From Actinomadura montaniterrae (GTDB lineage: Bacteria > Actinomycetota > Actinomycetes > Streptosporangiales > Streptosporangiaceae), in the NCBI RefSeq assembly GCF_008923365.1, contig NZ_WBMR01000033.1, forward strand, positions 1 to 63,034: a stretch of 63,034 nucleotides of DNA. Direction: 5' to 3'. The notes beneath the pieces are model-generated. The model was not told the DNA's origin and ran no database searches. It saw only the letters and a program-made list of their open reading frames with translations. The position numbers and the translations under genes were made by a program. Below, one piece after another: positions 25,501 through 34,172 of this stretch (its first letter is position 1; every line of letters starts with the position of its first letter).

Positions 25501-25878
25501 CCGGCGCGCCGCCGCGACCGCCTCGATCTTGTTGCCGGCCAGGCTCAGCACCCGCGACGGCGGGCCGACGAACGTGATGCCGTTGCGCTCACACGCCTCC
25601 GCCAGCTCCGGGCTCTCCGACAGGAACCCGTAGCCGGGGTAGACCGCGTCGGCGCCGACCCGCAGCGCCGTCTCCACGATGCCGTCGACGTCCAGGTAGG
25701 CGCGGACGGGGTGGCCGTGCTCGCCGATCTCGTACGCCTCGTCGGCCTTCTGGCGGTGCAGCGACAGCCGGTCCTCGTGGGCGTAGACGGCGACGCTGGC
25801 GATGCCGAGTTCGTACGCGGCGCGGAACGCGCGTACGGCGATCTCGCCGCGGTTCGCGACGAGCAGCTTTGTGATCAC
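22507..25878 (-). CDS. pyc: pyruvate carboxylase
   Basis: 1123-aa single-chain biotin enzyme that makes oxaloacetate from pyruvate, bicarbonate and ATP for anaplerosis. Order: biotin carboxylase with ATP-grasp loop (AAAGGGGRGLRRV) and QRRHQKVVEIAPAP, carboxyltransferase beginning near TFRDAHQSLLATRVRT with metal-binding HLHTHDTAG, a tetramerisation/PC linker, and a C-terminal biotinyl domain with AMKMEA (biotinylated lysine K1089). Length is normal. ATG start with a GGGAGAACAC-like leader. It is transcribed alone; the 190-base upstream gap contains a GC-rich inverted repeat (CCGGG-CTTTA-CCCGG) and an AT-rich stretch but no gene. Confidence 0.97.
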   Translation of the reverse strand: MITKLLVANRGEIAVRAFRAAYELGIASVAVYAHEDRLSLHRQKADEAYEIGEHGHPVRAYLDVDGIVETALRVGADAVYPGYGFLSESPELAEACERNGITFVGPPSRVLSLAGNKIEAVAAARRAGLPVLRSATPEPGRELEAADEVGFPLFVKAAAGGGGRGLRRVDHREELEAAVDTARREAESAFGDPTVFLEQAVDRPRHIEVQVLADGAGHTVHLRERDCSVQRRHQKVVEIAPAPHLDPAVAERLCEDAVKFAREIGYVNAGTVEFLVNDRGEHVFIEMNPRIQVEHTVTEEVTGVDLVQSQLRIAGGETLYDLGISQQDVTVGGFAVQCRITTEDPANGFRPDTGKISAYRSPGGAGVRLDTGTAHGGAIVSPHFDSLLVKLTCRGRTFEEAVRRARRAVAEFRIRGVSTNIPFLQALLDEPDFRRGGVTTSYIADHPELLTARSSGDRATRLVRYLADVTVNKPHGDAPTNLDPATKLPPLQHDGPFPQGSRDRLLALGARAFAERLRAQNALAVTDTTFRDAHQSLLATRVRTHDLVAAAPYLGRMTPQLLSIEAWGGATYDVALRFLGESPWDRLAAIREAAPNLCIQMLLRGRNTVGYTPYPDSVARAFVKEAASTGVDIFRVFDALNDVERMRPAIDAALQTHALVEGTLCYTGDLSSPNERLYTLDYYLRLAEELVEAGVHILCIKDMAGLLRAPAARALVSALRERFDLPVHLHTHDTAGGQLGTYIAAIEAGVDAVDGAAAPLSGTTSQPPLQAIVAATDFTGRATGIDLDALTVMEPYWEAVRKLYAPFEMGLPSPTGRVYQHEIPGGQLSNLRQQAVALGLGDRFEEIERCYAAADRILGRLVKVTPSSKVVGDLALHLVAAGADPDDFAENPDRYDIPDSVIGFLNGELGDPPGGWPEPFRTKALAGRQYTPARAALDGAEEKALAGAEVRDTLDRLLFPGPAKEYREARAAYGDLSVLPTGAFLYGMRTGQEVAFDLEPGVRVLAGLEAVGDIDEAGVRQVICTVNGQLRTLSVRDKSVASDAPPVERADPAEPGHVGAPFDGSVTLRVAKGDQVAAGDTVATIEAMKMEAAITAPVAGTVTRLAVPAATPVQAGDLLLVIA

Positions 25879-26067
25879 GTGTTCTCCCAGGAGACGGCTC
25901 GGGCGCGTCCGCCCGCACCCGACGGCCTCCCGGGCTCGGCGCTGAGCGTCGGAGGAGCATGGGCCGGTCCGGCGGGCGAACCGAATCTTCGGATACCTAC
26001 CCAGTTGACCGGCCGGGCTTTACCCGGGGATACCCCGTCCTCTTGTGAACAAAGTGATAGATCGCGG

Positions 26068-26640
26068 TTACCGGGAAAAATGCCCTTTCGTTCCGTCCGC
26101 GGCGAGCAGGGTCCCGGCGATCGCCCTGGCCCGGAGCGCGGGCGCGGCCGACCGCTCGCGCAGCGCGGTCACCAGCGCGCCGTCCAGCAGCAGGACGAAC
26201 TGCCGCGCCAGCTCGGCGGCGTTCGCGCGGTGCCCCGCCTCGGCGAGCAGGCGCTCGAAGAACGCGGCCACCGCCGTCTTGTGCGCGTCCGCGAGCCGCC
26301 GCACCCCGGCGTCGCTCCCGGCCGTCTCGGCCATAGCGTTGAGGAACGAGCAGCCGTGGAAGTCCGCGCTCTCGAACCGTCCGGCCATCACGTCGAAGAC
26401 GTCGAGGGGGTGCCCGCCGCGCTCGGCGACGGCCTCCTCCAGGCCCCTGCGCCACGTGCGGTCGCGCTCGCCGAGGACGGTCGCGACCAGGTCCTCCTTG
26501 CTCTGGAAGTGCCGGTAGAAGGACGCGCGGCCGACACCGGAGGCGGCGAGCAGCCGTTCCACACCGACCGCGCGGACGCCCTCGGCGTAGAAGAGCTCCT
26601 CGGCGGCCTGGACGAGGCGGTCGCGCGCACGGGTCGGCAT
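26068..26640 (-). CDS. TetR-family repressor of the adjacent MFS pump
   Basis: 190-aa TetR protein (MPTRARDRLVQAAEELFYAEGVRAVGVERLLAASGVGRASFYRHFQSKEDLV), of the subtype often paired with efflux pumps. The C-terminal domain has FHGCSFLNAMAE and ends in GTKGHFSR. ATG 26640 is the natural start; a longer in-frame ORF extends back to 26919 through the divergent promoter. It is divergent from the MFS gene with two near-identical palindromic operators between them. Confidence 0.9.
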   Translation of the reverse strand: MPTRARDRLVQAAEELFYAEGVRAVGVERLLAASGVGRASFYRHFQSKEDLVATVLGERDRTWRRGLEEAVAERGGHPLDVFDVMAGRFESADFHGCSFLNAMAETAGSDAGVRRLADAHKTAVAAFFERLLAEAGHRANAAELARQFVLLLDGALVTALRERSAAPALRARAIAGTLLAADGTKGHFSR

Positions 26641-26659
26641 GCCGCCAGCGTATCCGGCT

Positions 26660-26689
26660 TTGACGGAAAACGGAACCGACCGGTACCGT
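26660..26689 (+). promoter_or_regulatory. promoter of the MFS transporter gene
   Basis: TTGACG (-35, 26660-26665), 18-base spacer and TACCGT (-10, 26684-26689). The first operator copy fills the spacer and -10, so repressor binding would block RNA polymerase. Confidence 0.55.
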
Positions 26690-26716
26690 CTCGAAAACGG
26701 AACCGATCGGTACCGT
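26670..26716. promoter_or_regulatory. duplicated TetR operator
   Basis: Two 20-bp near-perfect palindromes: ACGGAACCGACCGGTACCGT at 26670-26689 and ACGGAACCGATCGGTACCGT at 26697-26716, start-to-start 27 bp. The second copy has only one mismatched pair. Both lie between the divergent TetR and MFS genes. Confidence 0.8.
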
Positions 26717-26746
26717 TCTGTCGCCGCGCCAGCCGAAGGAGACCGC

Positions 26747-27940
26747 ATGGCCGTCACCGCGCCGCCGGAGAGCCCGCCCGCCGGGGTCCCCGCCCGCACC
26801 CTCGTCCTCGCCGCCGGCACCTTCGCCGTCGGCACCGACGCGTTCGTCGTCGCGGGCGTGCTGCCCGAGATCGGCCGCGACCTGCACGTCGGCGTCGCCG
26901 CCGCCGGACAGCTCGTCACCGTCTTCTCGATCGCCTACGCCGTCCTGTCCCCGGTCATGGCCGCCCTCACCGGCACCTGGCCGCGCCGCCGCGTGCTGCT
27001 CACCGCGCTCGCGGTCCTCGCCCTCGGCAACACCGCCACCGCCCTCGCGCCCGGCTACGGATGGGTACTGGCCAGCCGCGTCCTCGCCGCCGGCGGCGCC
27101 GCGATGTTCACCCCCATCGCCGGCGCCACCGCCGCCGCACTCGCCGGCCCCGCGCACCGCGCCCGCGCGCTCTCCTACGTCACCGTCGGGCTCGTCACCT
27201 CCACGGCCCTCGGCGTCCCCATCGGGACGCTGCTCGGCACCGTGATGTCCTGGCGCGGGACGATGTGGTTCGCCGCCGCGCTCGCCGCCGTCGCCGCCCT
27301 CGGGGTCGCCGCGCTGCTCCCGCACGTCCCCGCGCCGCCCGCCGTCGGCCTGCGCGCCCGCCTCGCGCCCCTCGCCGACCGCCGCGTCAACGCCCTCCTC
27401 ATCACCACCGCGATCCTGTTCACCGGCATCTACCTGCTGCAGAACTACATCAGCGTCGTCTTCGAGCCGGCCACCGGCGGCGGCGGACGCTCCCTCGCGG
27501 TGCTGCTGTTCGCCTCCGGCTGCGCGGGCACCGCCGGCAACCTCATCACCGGCGCGTGGGCCGACCGCTTCGGACCGCGCCGCGTCATCACGGGCGTCGC
27601 CGTCGTACTGGCCGCCGACCTCGCGCTGCTGCCCGTCACCGGGACGACCATGGCGGGCGCCGCGGCCGCCGTCGCCGTCTACGGGTTCACCGCATGGGGC
27701 GTCATGGTCCCGATGCAGCACCGGCTCATCGCGGTCGCCCCGGACGCGTCCGCCCTCCTCGTCTCCCTCAACGCCTCCGCCGTCTACCTCGCCGTGTCGA
27801 TCGCGGGCGGCGCGGGCGCGCTGTGGCTGCGGGCCGCGGACGCCACGTCCCTCGCCTGGGTCGCCGCCGCCGCCATCGTGGCGGGCCTCGCCGCCTCCGA
27901 GGTCGCGCACCGGCTCACCGCCGTGTCCCCCACCCGATGA
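26747..27940 (+). CDS. MFS drug-efflux transporter, 12 TMS (DHA1-like)
   Basis: 397-aa integral membrane antiporter with about 12 hydrophobic helices and the loop motif RPRRRVLL between helices 2 and 3. TFAVGTDAFVVAGVLPEIG at the start resembles the AraJ/Cmx/YdhP-type drug exporters, and VLASRVLAAGGAAMFTPIAG corresponds to the motif-C helix. ATG 26747 follows GAAGGAGACC. It is regulated by the divergent TetR protein through two operators, so it likely exports a toxic compound that binds the repressor. Its stop codon is the first codon of a 33-bp tandem repeat. Confidence 0.93.
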   Translation: MAVTAPPESPPAGVPARTLVLAAGTFAVGTDAFVVAGVLPEIGRDLHVGVAAAGQLVTVFSIAYAVLSPVMAALTGTWPRRRVLLTALAVLALGNTATALAPGYGWVLASRVLAAGGAAMFTPIAGATAAALAGPAHRARALSYVTVGLVTSTALGVPIGTLLGTVMSWRGTMWFAAALAAVAALGVAALLPHVPAPPAVGLRARLAPLADRRVNALLITTAILFTGIYLLQNYISVVFEPATGGGGRSLAVLLFASGCAGTAGNLITGAWADRFGPRRVITGVAVVLAADLALLPVTGTTMAGAAAAVAVYGFTAWGVMVPMQHRLIAVAPDASALLVSLNASAVYLAVSIAGGAGALWLRAADATSLAWVAAAAIVAGLAASEVAHRLTAVSPTR

Positions 27941-28098
27941 CCGCCTTCCTCCGGCCGGGCACGCGGTAGGCGACCGCCTTCGCCCGGCCGGGCACGCGGT
28001 AGGCGACCGCCTTCGCCCGGCCGGGCACGCGGTAGGCGACCGCCTTCGCCCGGCCGGGCACGCGGTAGGCGACCGCCTTCGTCCGGCCCGCCACGCGG
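27939..28098. repeat. 33-bp tandem repeat, four to five copies, with internal palindrome
   Basis: Units start at 27939, 27972, 28005, 28038 and 28071 (the last is degenerate). Each intact inner copy contains the 12-bp palindrome GCCCGGCCGGGC. It begins inside the MFS stop codon, and later copies have CGA where the first has TGA. No protein is assigned. Possible roles: transcription termination or protein-binding array. Confidence 0.85.
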
Positions 28099-28155
28099 AC
28101 CTGCCGGACGCTCTAGGCTTTCGGTCGGGTTTCGTGTGCTTGTAGGGGGAACAGG

Positions 28156-31100
28156 GTGCGGCTGCCGGAACATCTCGAACTTCTCGTCTCCGACGAGCCC
28201 GTCCTCGACGTGTACTCCTACGGGCCCTGGCGCGTCCCGGACGGCCTGTACGACGAGATCCGCGCCCGCATCGACAAGCTCGCCGCCGACCCGCGCTGCA
28301 AGGACGCCACCACCGACGAGCACTCCCTGCTCACCGCGCCCGCCCCGCTCGTCGTCGCGGAACTGCTCCTCACCCTCGACTTCCTGCTCGGCGCCGGGGC
28401 CGTCAACGCCGGCACCCACTCCCGCCTGCAGTACCAGTTCTTCAACCGGTACCACAACGAGCCCCGCGACCCGCTGCGCGACGCCGGCGGGTGGGGCGTC
28501 AGCCGCGGCTCCTTCCAGCCCCTCGAATGGCTCGAGGACTGCGGCGACCAGGACCTCGCCCTCGCGCTCGCCCGCGAGTCCCTCGACGTCTTCGAGGGAC
28601 TCGAACCGATCGAGCAGCGCCGCCAGGCCCTCATCAAGCTGTACGACGACCCGCCGCCCGCGCTCCGGATCCAGACGCCGCTCCCCGAGCAGCGCGCCCT
28701 GTGGCTCGCCCACGCGAGCGACGACATCGTCACCGTCCTGCCCGAACTCGCCGGCCCCATCGGCTACCTCGAATGGGTCTGCTCCGGGCTGCTGCCCGTC
28801 CACGAGCACCTCCGCGAGGTCGCCCCGCACGACGAGACCGCCGACGAACTCCTCGTCCACCTCCTCCTCCAGGGCGGCCTCAAGCAGGTCCCCGCCGAAC
28901 TGTCCGTCGTCCTCACCGAGGACCGGTACGGCGAGCTCCTCGAACGCTTCGCCCGCGACCGCGACACCTTCGAACCGAACCCCTGGTACCTCAACGAATG
29001 GGGATGGCTCGGACGCGCGCTCGGCGCCGGCGCCATCGACGCCTGCCGCGGCTGGCTCGACATGGCGATGCGCTTCACCGGCTGCGTCCAGGGCCTGCCC
29101 AACGAACCCCGCATCCCCGACCCCGAATGGATCCCCGTCGGCGAGTTCGGCGCCGACGTCCGCCGCCTGTTCACCCCCCGCCGCCGCATGGTGAACCCGC
29201 TCGCCGCCGGCGTCGGCACCGCCCCGTCCCGGAACCGCCGCACCCGCCGCGCCGAGGTCGGCTCCGGCCTCGTCGGGCAGCCCGACGTCGTCGCCGCCCT
29301 CGAGACCATCGCCGAGACCGGCGGGCCCGTCCGGCTGATGCTCGTCGGCCCCGACGGCACCGGCAAGCGCGACGCCGCCCAGGAGATCGCCCGGCTGCTC
29401 CGCGAGCACCGGATCGTCGACCCGCCGCTGTGGCTCGCCGACGACTTCTTCGCCGGCAAGGAGGTCTCCTCCGCCACCACCCAGCTCTACACCGAGGCCC
29501 GCGACGCCGCCGGCACCCGCCTCATGGTCATCGACGGCCTCGACGACATGTCCCGCGACGGCCGCAGCGGCGAGGCCATCGTCGAGGAACTCCACCGCGC
29601 CCTCGACGTCCACGACGACCTCCACGTCGTCGCCCTCTGCGAACCCGGCGGCGACGAGCGCATCCGCGAGGTCAACCCCGGCCTGTCGCTGCGGTTCCAG
29701 GTCGTCCGCACCCACCCGTTCGACGCCGACGGATACGCCGAGCTGTTCAACCGCGCCCTCCAGCAGCGCGGCGCGCGCGCCCACAAGCGCGCCCTCACCG
29801 CCGCCGGGCAGCTCCTCGTCCGGACGCCGCCGATCCGCAACCTCCGCAACGCCCGCCTCGCCCAGCGCCTCGCCGACATCGTCGTCGAGAACGTCCGCGC
29901 GAACACCCCGCCCGGCGAGGAACTCGTCGTCAAGCGCGCCGACGTCCCCGCCACCTTCGACACCGCCGGCACCCCGTCCGACCCCATGGCCGAACTCGCC
30001 GCCCTCACCGGCCTGCGCACCGTCAAGGCGGAGATCGAACTGCTCGTCGCCGGCGCCAAGGCCGCCAAGCTGCGCCGCGAGGCCGGCCTCTCCTCGCCCG
30101 CCGCGCCCGCCCGGCACATGGTCTTCACCGGCGACCCCGGCACCGGCAAGACCGTCGTCGCCCGCCTCCTCGCCCGCATCTTCAAGGACCTCGGGCTGCT
30201 GACGTCCGGCCACCTCGTCGAGGCGTCCCGCTCCACCCTCGTCGGACGCTACGTCGGCGAGACCGCCGTCAAGACCCGCGGCGTCGCGCAGAGCGCCGTC
30301 GGCGGCGTCCTGTTCATCGACGAGGCCTACGCCCTCACCGAGACCAGCATGTCCGACGACTACGGCCAGGAGGCCATCGCCGAGCTCATCAAGGTGATGG
30401 AGGACCACCGCGACGACCTCGTCGTCATCGTCGCCGGCTACGAGCGCGAGATGCAGCGCTTCGTCGCCTCCGACCCCGGCCTCGCGTCCCGCTTCCCCAC
30501 CACCGTCCGGTTCCCCGACTTCACCGACGCCGAGCTCGTCGAGATCTTCACCGGCCAGGCCGCCGCCGCGGGCCTGTCCCCCGACCCCGCCGCCCTCGAC
30601 AAGATCACCGAGCTGCTCCGCCGCGCCCCGCGCGGCCGCTCCTTCGGCAACGCCCGCGTCATGCGCAACCTGTGCGAGCGCGCCACCGCCCTGCAGGCCC
30701 GCCGCGTCACCGCGCTCCGCCGCCCCGGCCCCGACGACCTCGCCGCGCTGCTGCCCGAGGACATCCCCGACAGCCTCAGCGGCGCCGGACGCGTCCTCCC
30801 CGCCACCGACCCGCTCGCCGAACTCGACGCCCTCGTCGGGCTGCGTTCCGTCAAGGACGAGGTGCACCGCCTCGCCGCCGAGGCCCGCGGCGCCGAACTG
30901 CGCCGCGCCGCCGGCAAGCAGGTCACCGTCCCCACCCGGCACATGATCTTCACCGGCAACCCCGGCACCGCCAAGACCACCGTCGCCCGGCTCGTCGCGT
31001 CCGTCTACGGGCACCTCGGGCTGCTGTCGTCCGGCCACCTCGTCGAGGTGTCCCGCGCCGACCTCATCGGCCCCTACCTCGGCCAGACCGCCCCCCGCGT

Positions 31101-31629
31101 CCGCGCCGCCGTCGAGCAGGCCCTCGGCGGCGTCCTGTTCGTCGACGAGGCCTACTCCCTCGCCGGCGACGCCTACGGCCAGGAGGCCGTCGCCACCCTC
31201 GTCCAGCTCATGGAGGAGTACCGCGGCGACCTCGTCGTCATCGCCGCCGGCTACGAACGCGAGATGAACGCCTTCCTCACCGCGAACTCCGGCCTGGCGT
31301 CCCGCTTCCCCAAGCGCATCGCCTTCCCCGACTACACCGACGACGAGCTCACCGCCATCTTCGAGCACCTCGCCGCCGCCGAAGGCCTCACCCTCGCCCC
31401 GGACGTGCGCGGACGGCTCCGCGCCGTCCTCCGCGACACCCCGCGCGGCCCGTCCTTCGGCAACGGCCGCCTCATGCGCAACCTGCTGGACGCCGCCGTC
31501 GCCGCCCAGTCCGAACGCCTCACCGCGTCCGGCTCCCCGTCCGACACCGAGATCATCACCCTGCGCGCCGACGACCTCCGCACCGCCGCCCCCACGTCCC
31601 CGGAGAGCGCCACGGGCCTGTACCTGTGA
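28156..31629 (+). CDS. EccA-like type VII secretion AAA+ ATPase with three AAA modules
   Basis: 1157-aa cytosolic protein of the CbxX/CfqX-EccA type. A roughly 330-residue N-terminal region without a clear motif is followed by three ATPase modules: a degenerate one (GPDGTGKRD near 398), a full module (TGDPGTGKTVVARLL near 660, FIDEAYAL near 720) and a second full module (TGNPGTAKTTVARL near 935, FVDEAYSL near 995). Arg finger regions follow SRFPTTVRFPDF and SRFPKRIAFPDY. Normal EccA has one module and about 600 residues. The GTG start follows AGGGGGAACAGG. It is the first gene upstream of a MinD-like protein within a T7SS locus. Confidence 0.85.
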   Translation: MRLPEHLELLVSDEPVLDVYSYGPWRVPDGLYDEIRARIDKLAADPRCKDATTDEHSLLTAPAPLVVAELLLTLDFLLGAGAVNAGTHSRLQYQFFNRYHNEPRDPLRDAGGWGVSRGSFQPLEWLEDCGDQDLALALARESLDVFEGLEPIEQRRQALIKLYDDPPPALRIQTPLPEQRALWLAHASDDIVTVLPELAGPIGYLEWVCSGLLPVHEHLREVAPHDETADELLVHLLLQGGLKQVPAELSVVLTEDRYGELLERFARDRDTFEPNPWYLNEWGWLGRALGAGAIDACRGWLDMAMRFTGCVQGLPNEPRIPDPEWIPVGEFGADVRRLFTPRRRMVNPLAAGVGTAPSRNRRTRRAEVGSGLVGQPDVVAALETIAETGGPVRLMLVGPDGTGKRDAAQEIARLLREHRIVDPPLWLADDFFAGKEVSSATTQLYTEARDAAGTRLMVIDGLDDMSRDGRSGEAIVEELHRALDVHDDLHVVALCEPGGDERIREVNPGLSLRFQVVRTHPFDADGYAELFNRALQQRGARAHKRALTAAGQLLVRTPPIRNLRNARLAQRLADIVVENVRANTPPGEELVVKRADVPATFDTAGTPSDPMAELAALTGLRTVKAEIELLVAGAKAAKLRREAGLSSPAAPARHMVFTGDPGTGKTVVARLLARIFKDLGLLTSGHLVEASRSTLVGRYVGETAVKTRGVAQSAVGGVLFIDEAYALTETSMSDDYGQEAIAELIKVMEDHRDDLVVIVAGYEREMQRFVASDPGLASRFPTTVRFPDFTDAELVEIFTGQAAAAGLSPDPAALDKITELLRRAPRGRSFGNARVMRNLCERATALQARRVTALRRPGPDDLAALLPEDIPDSLSGAGRVLPATDPLAELDALVGLRSVKDEVHRLAAEARGAELRRAAGKQVTVPTRHMIFTGNPGTAKTTVARLVASVYGHLGLLSSGHLVEVSRADLIGPYLGQTAPRVRAAVEQALGGVLFVDEAYSLAGDAYGQEAVATLVQLMEEYRGDLVVIAAGYEREMNAFLTANSGLASRFPKRIAFPDYTDDELTAIFEHLAAAEGLTLAPDVRGRLRAVLRDTPRGPSFGNGRLMRNLLDAAVAAQSERLTASGSPSDTEIITLRADDLRTAAPTSPESATGLYL

Positions 31630-31736
31630 CCCGTCCACACGTGGTCTGACGCCGCAACACACAATTGGTCGGAATCTCCCGCCTGTGCCTGTCTAGACTC
31701 GTCTCGCCCAATCAATGCGGAGCTGGAAGGGGCTCG

Positions 31737-34172
31737 GTGTCCGATCGAGACTGGCAGCACACGGTGCTGCGCGACCTCGGCGCACTGGAAACCGGCCTGG
31801 TCCCCCCAAACCCACGCCCAACACCTCCCCCTGCCCTGATGGCCGCCGACCCGGAACGGGACGCGTCTTCTTCCTCTTCTTCCTCGCCCTCGGTCACCGG
31901 CGCGTCAGGGGACCGCCATTCCACGCCGCCCATCGGCACCCGCACCCCCACCGCCCCCTTCGCCCGCTCCCCCGTCCCCCGCCTGCCCCACGCCCTCGCG
32001 ACCTCCCGCGCAGCCACGCTCCCCTCCGCCCCACCGCCCGACCCTCCAGCGACAACACCAGCCCCACCGGCCTCGTCCTCGACCGACCCGCAGGCAACAG
32101 CCACCGCCGACCGGACGCCCGAATCCGCCCCACCGGCCTCACCCACTACCGGACCGTCCAAGCCCTCGGCCTCGGCCGCCGCCCCGCCCCCAGCGCCCTC
32201 CGCCTCCGTCCCGCGCCCAGCGCCCTCCGCCTCCGCTCCGTCAACGGATGCCCCCTCTTCCAGGAGCGCTGACGGGACGGACCCCTCCGAAGCAGCGGAC
32301 GGCTCTCCAGAGGCGGAACCGTCGACCGCCCTCACCGACTCGGCGCCGCCCGCAACCTCCGAGGCACCCACACCCGCGCACCAGCCCACCACCGCAGAAG
32401 CCAGGGCAAACAACGCCTCCACGACACCACCGTCCACACCGCCGACGGTCACCGCACCCGCCGGCAACAGACCGGCGGCCCACACCGCCGCAGACGTCGA
32501 CCATCCCACGCCACCTGCAACAACAGGTTGGGTGATCACCCCGCCGCCGGAACCAGCACCGGCGTCCTCCCCTCTCCCAACACCCGCCGAACCCCGAGTT
32601 GAGCAGTCTCCCAACACGCTCAACCCATCGCCCCAGCCATCCGCCCCCGCGAACGCCGAGCGGCCCGCACCCCCAAGCAAGACGACACCGCCCGCAGACC
32701 ATCACCCCTCCACCTGGACGACCGACTCCATAGACGCCCCTCCGGCGACGCCGGGCTGGACGATCCCCCCTCCATCCGAGCAGCCGCCTGCCGCACCACA
32801 GCCCGACCCGCGCCCGCACGGGCCTGCCGCATCACCGTCCGGACCGTCAACTACCGCACCTCCCGCGGCCCCACGCCTCGAGCCATCCCTGCCCACGCCC
32901 AGCGCAGCGCCCTTCGGGCAGCCCCAAGCCGCGCCCGAACCTCAGCCCTTCGGCAAGGCCCCGGACGCACCCAGCACCCCACCGCCCGGGCTACCTGCTC
33001 ACACACCCGGACCGGAGCCGTTCGGCACGACCCCGGACGTAGGCGACGCAGCACCGCTCAGGCCATCGACCCACACGCCCGGCCAACTGCCACCCGGGCC
33101 GTCCACTCAAGCACCCGAAACAGCACCACCCGACGGGAACTCCCGCCACGCGCCCGGTCCCCTGCCGCTCGGGCCGATCCCCGATCTGGCGCCGCACAGC
33201 GTTCCCGAATCGTCGCCGGTCAGGCCATCCCGCCCCAGCGGCGTGCCCGACCGGTTCGGCACGCCGCCCGGTGACGTCCCGGCTCCTCAGGACCTCGTCC
33301 GGCGCAACCCCCACGGCGACCCGATGGCGCGGCGGCTGGGACGCGGGGTCCGCCGCGCGATGGGCGCGTCCGCCGCCGGGCAGGTCCGCGAGCTGGCGCA
33401 GCTCACGGCGCAGATCGGCGTTCCGGTCCCGTCGAGCCGCCGGATCGCGGTGACGAGCATCCGCGGCGGCGCCGGCAAGTCGACGATCACGGCGCTCATC
33501 GCGGGGATCCTCCGGCAGTACCGCCCGGACCGCGTCCTCGCGATCGACGCCGACCCGGGTCTCGGTTCCCTGGCGCTGCGCATCGGTGTCAACGCGCCCA
33601 GTTCGCTCCGAGACCTCGCCGCCGCGCATCCCAGCACCTGGGAGGAGACCGCCGCCCACCTCGGCCGGACCCCCGAAGGCCTCTTCGTCCTGCCCGCCGC
33701 CCCCAAGGGCGCCCTTGCGGACGACCTCGACCACGCGACCTTCCAGCACGGTACCGGCCGCCTCGGACGTTACTTCTCGACCACCGTCATCGACTGCGGC
33801 GGCGGGCTCGTCTCCGAGCTGCAACGCGGGATCCTGCACGGCGCCCATGCACAGGTCTTCGTCACCCCTGGCACGCCCGACGGCGCCCTCAGCGCGCGCG
33901 CCGCTCTCAACTGGATGGCCTTGAACGGTTTCGGTCCGCTCCTCCAGCGCACGGTCATCGCCCTGGTCGCACACACGCCGAACCCGGACGCCGACCTGGA
34001 CCGCGCCGCCCATCTCCTCGGCAGCGGAACGCTCCCCGTCACGCTCCTCCCCTTCGACCGGCACTTGGCGGCCGGTATCGCCATCGCCCCCGAACGCGTC
34101 AGCATGCCCACCCACGGCGCCGCGACCCGGATCGCGGCGGACGTCTTCACCCGTTCCTTGAGCGCCTCATGA
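31737..34172 (+). CDS. proline-rich MinD/ParA-like ATPase (EspI-like T7SS accessory)
   Basis: 811-aa two-part protein. The first ~20 residues form a short charged, aromatic segment (SDRDWQHTVLRDLGALETG). A very Pro/Ala/Thr-rich linker spans about residues 45-520. A C-terminal MinD/SIMIBI ATPase follows, with deviant Walker A SIRGGAGKSTITALIAGIL near 577, LAIDADPGLGSLALRIG, and IDCGGGL. This combination resembles mycobacterial EspI/EccI-type accessory ATPases. The GTG at 31737 has AAGGGG close ahead. It overlaps the next ORF by four bases. The linker suggests an elongated cytosolic scaffold; the role is inferred. Confidence 0.82.
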   Translation: MSDRDWQHTVLRDLGALETGLVPPNPRPTPPPALMAADPERDASSSSSSSPSVTGASGDRHSTPPIGTRTPTAPFARSPVPRLPHALATSRAATLPSAPPPDPPATTPAPPASSSTDPQATATADRTPESAPPASPTTGPSKPSASAAAPPPAPSASVPRPAPSASAPSTDAPSSRSADGTDPSEAADGSPEAEPSTALTDSAPPATSEAPTPAHQPTTAEARANNASTTPPSTPPTVTAPAGNRPAAHTAADVDHPTPPATTGWVITPPPEPAPASSPLPTPAEPRVEQSPNTLNPSPQPSAPANAERPAPPSKTTPPADHHPSTWTTDSIDAPPATPGWTIPPPSEQPPAAPQPDPRPHGPAASPSGPSTTAPPAAPRLEPSLPTPSAAPFGQPQAAPEPQPFGKAPDAPSTPPPGLPAHTPGPEPFGTTPDVGDAAPLRPSTHTPGQLPPGPSTQAPETAPPDGNSRHAPGPLPLGPIPDLAPHSVPESSPVRPSRPSGVPDRFGTPPGDVPAPQDLVRRNPHGDPMARRLGRGVRRAMGASAAGQVRELAQLTAQIGVPVPSSRRIAVTSIRGGAGKSTITALIAGILRQYRPDRVLAIDADPGLGSLALRIGVNAPSSLRDLAAAHPSTWEETAAHLGRTPEGLFVLPAAPKGALADDLDHATFQHGTGRLGRYFSTTVIDCGGGLVSELQRGILHGAHAQVFVTPGTPDGALSARAALNWMALNGFGPLLQRTVIALVAHTPNPDADLDRAAHLLGSGTLPVTLLPFDRHLAAGIAIAPERVSMPTHGAATRIAADVFTRSLSAS

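Noticed and set aside
27939..28098. CRISPR array
   Set aside because: Units are contiguous with no unique spacers and there are no cas genes.
27784..31662. 1292-codon Gly/Val/Asp-rich antisense frame over the EccA-like gene
   Set aside because: Shadow of the triple AAA protein; the product is Gly/Glu/Asp repetitive without domains, and the plus strand has exact P-loop and Walker B motifs.
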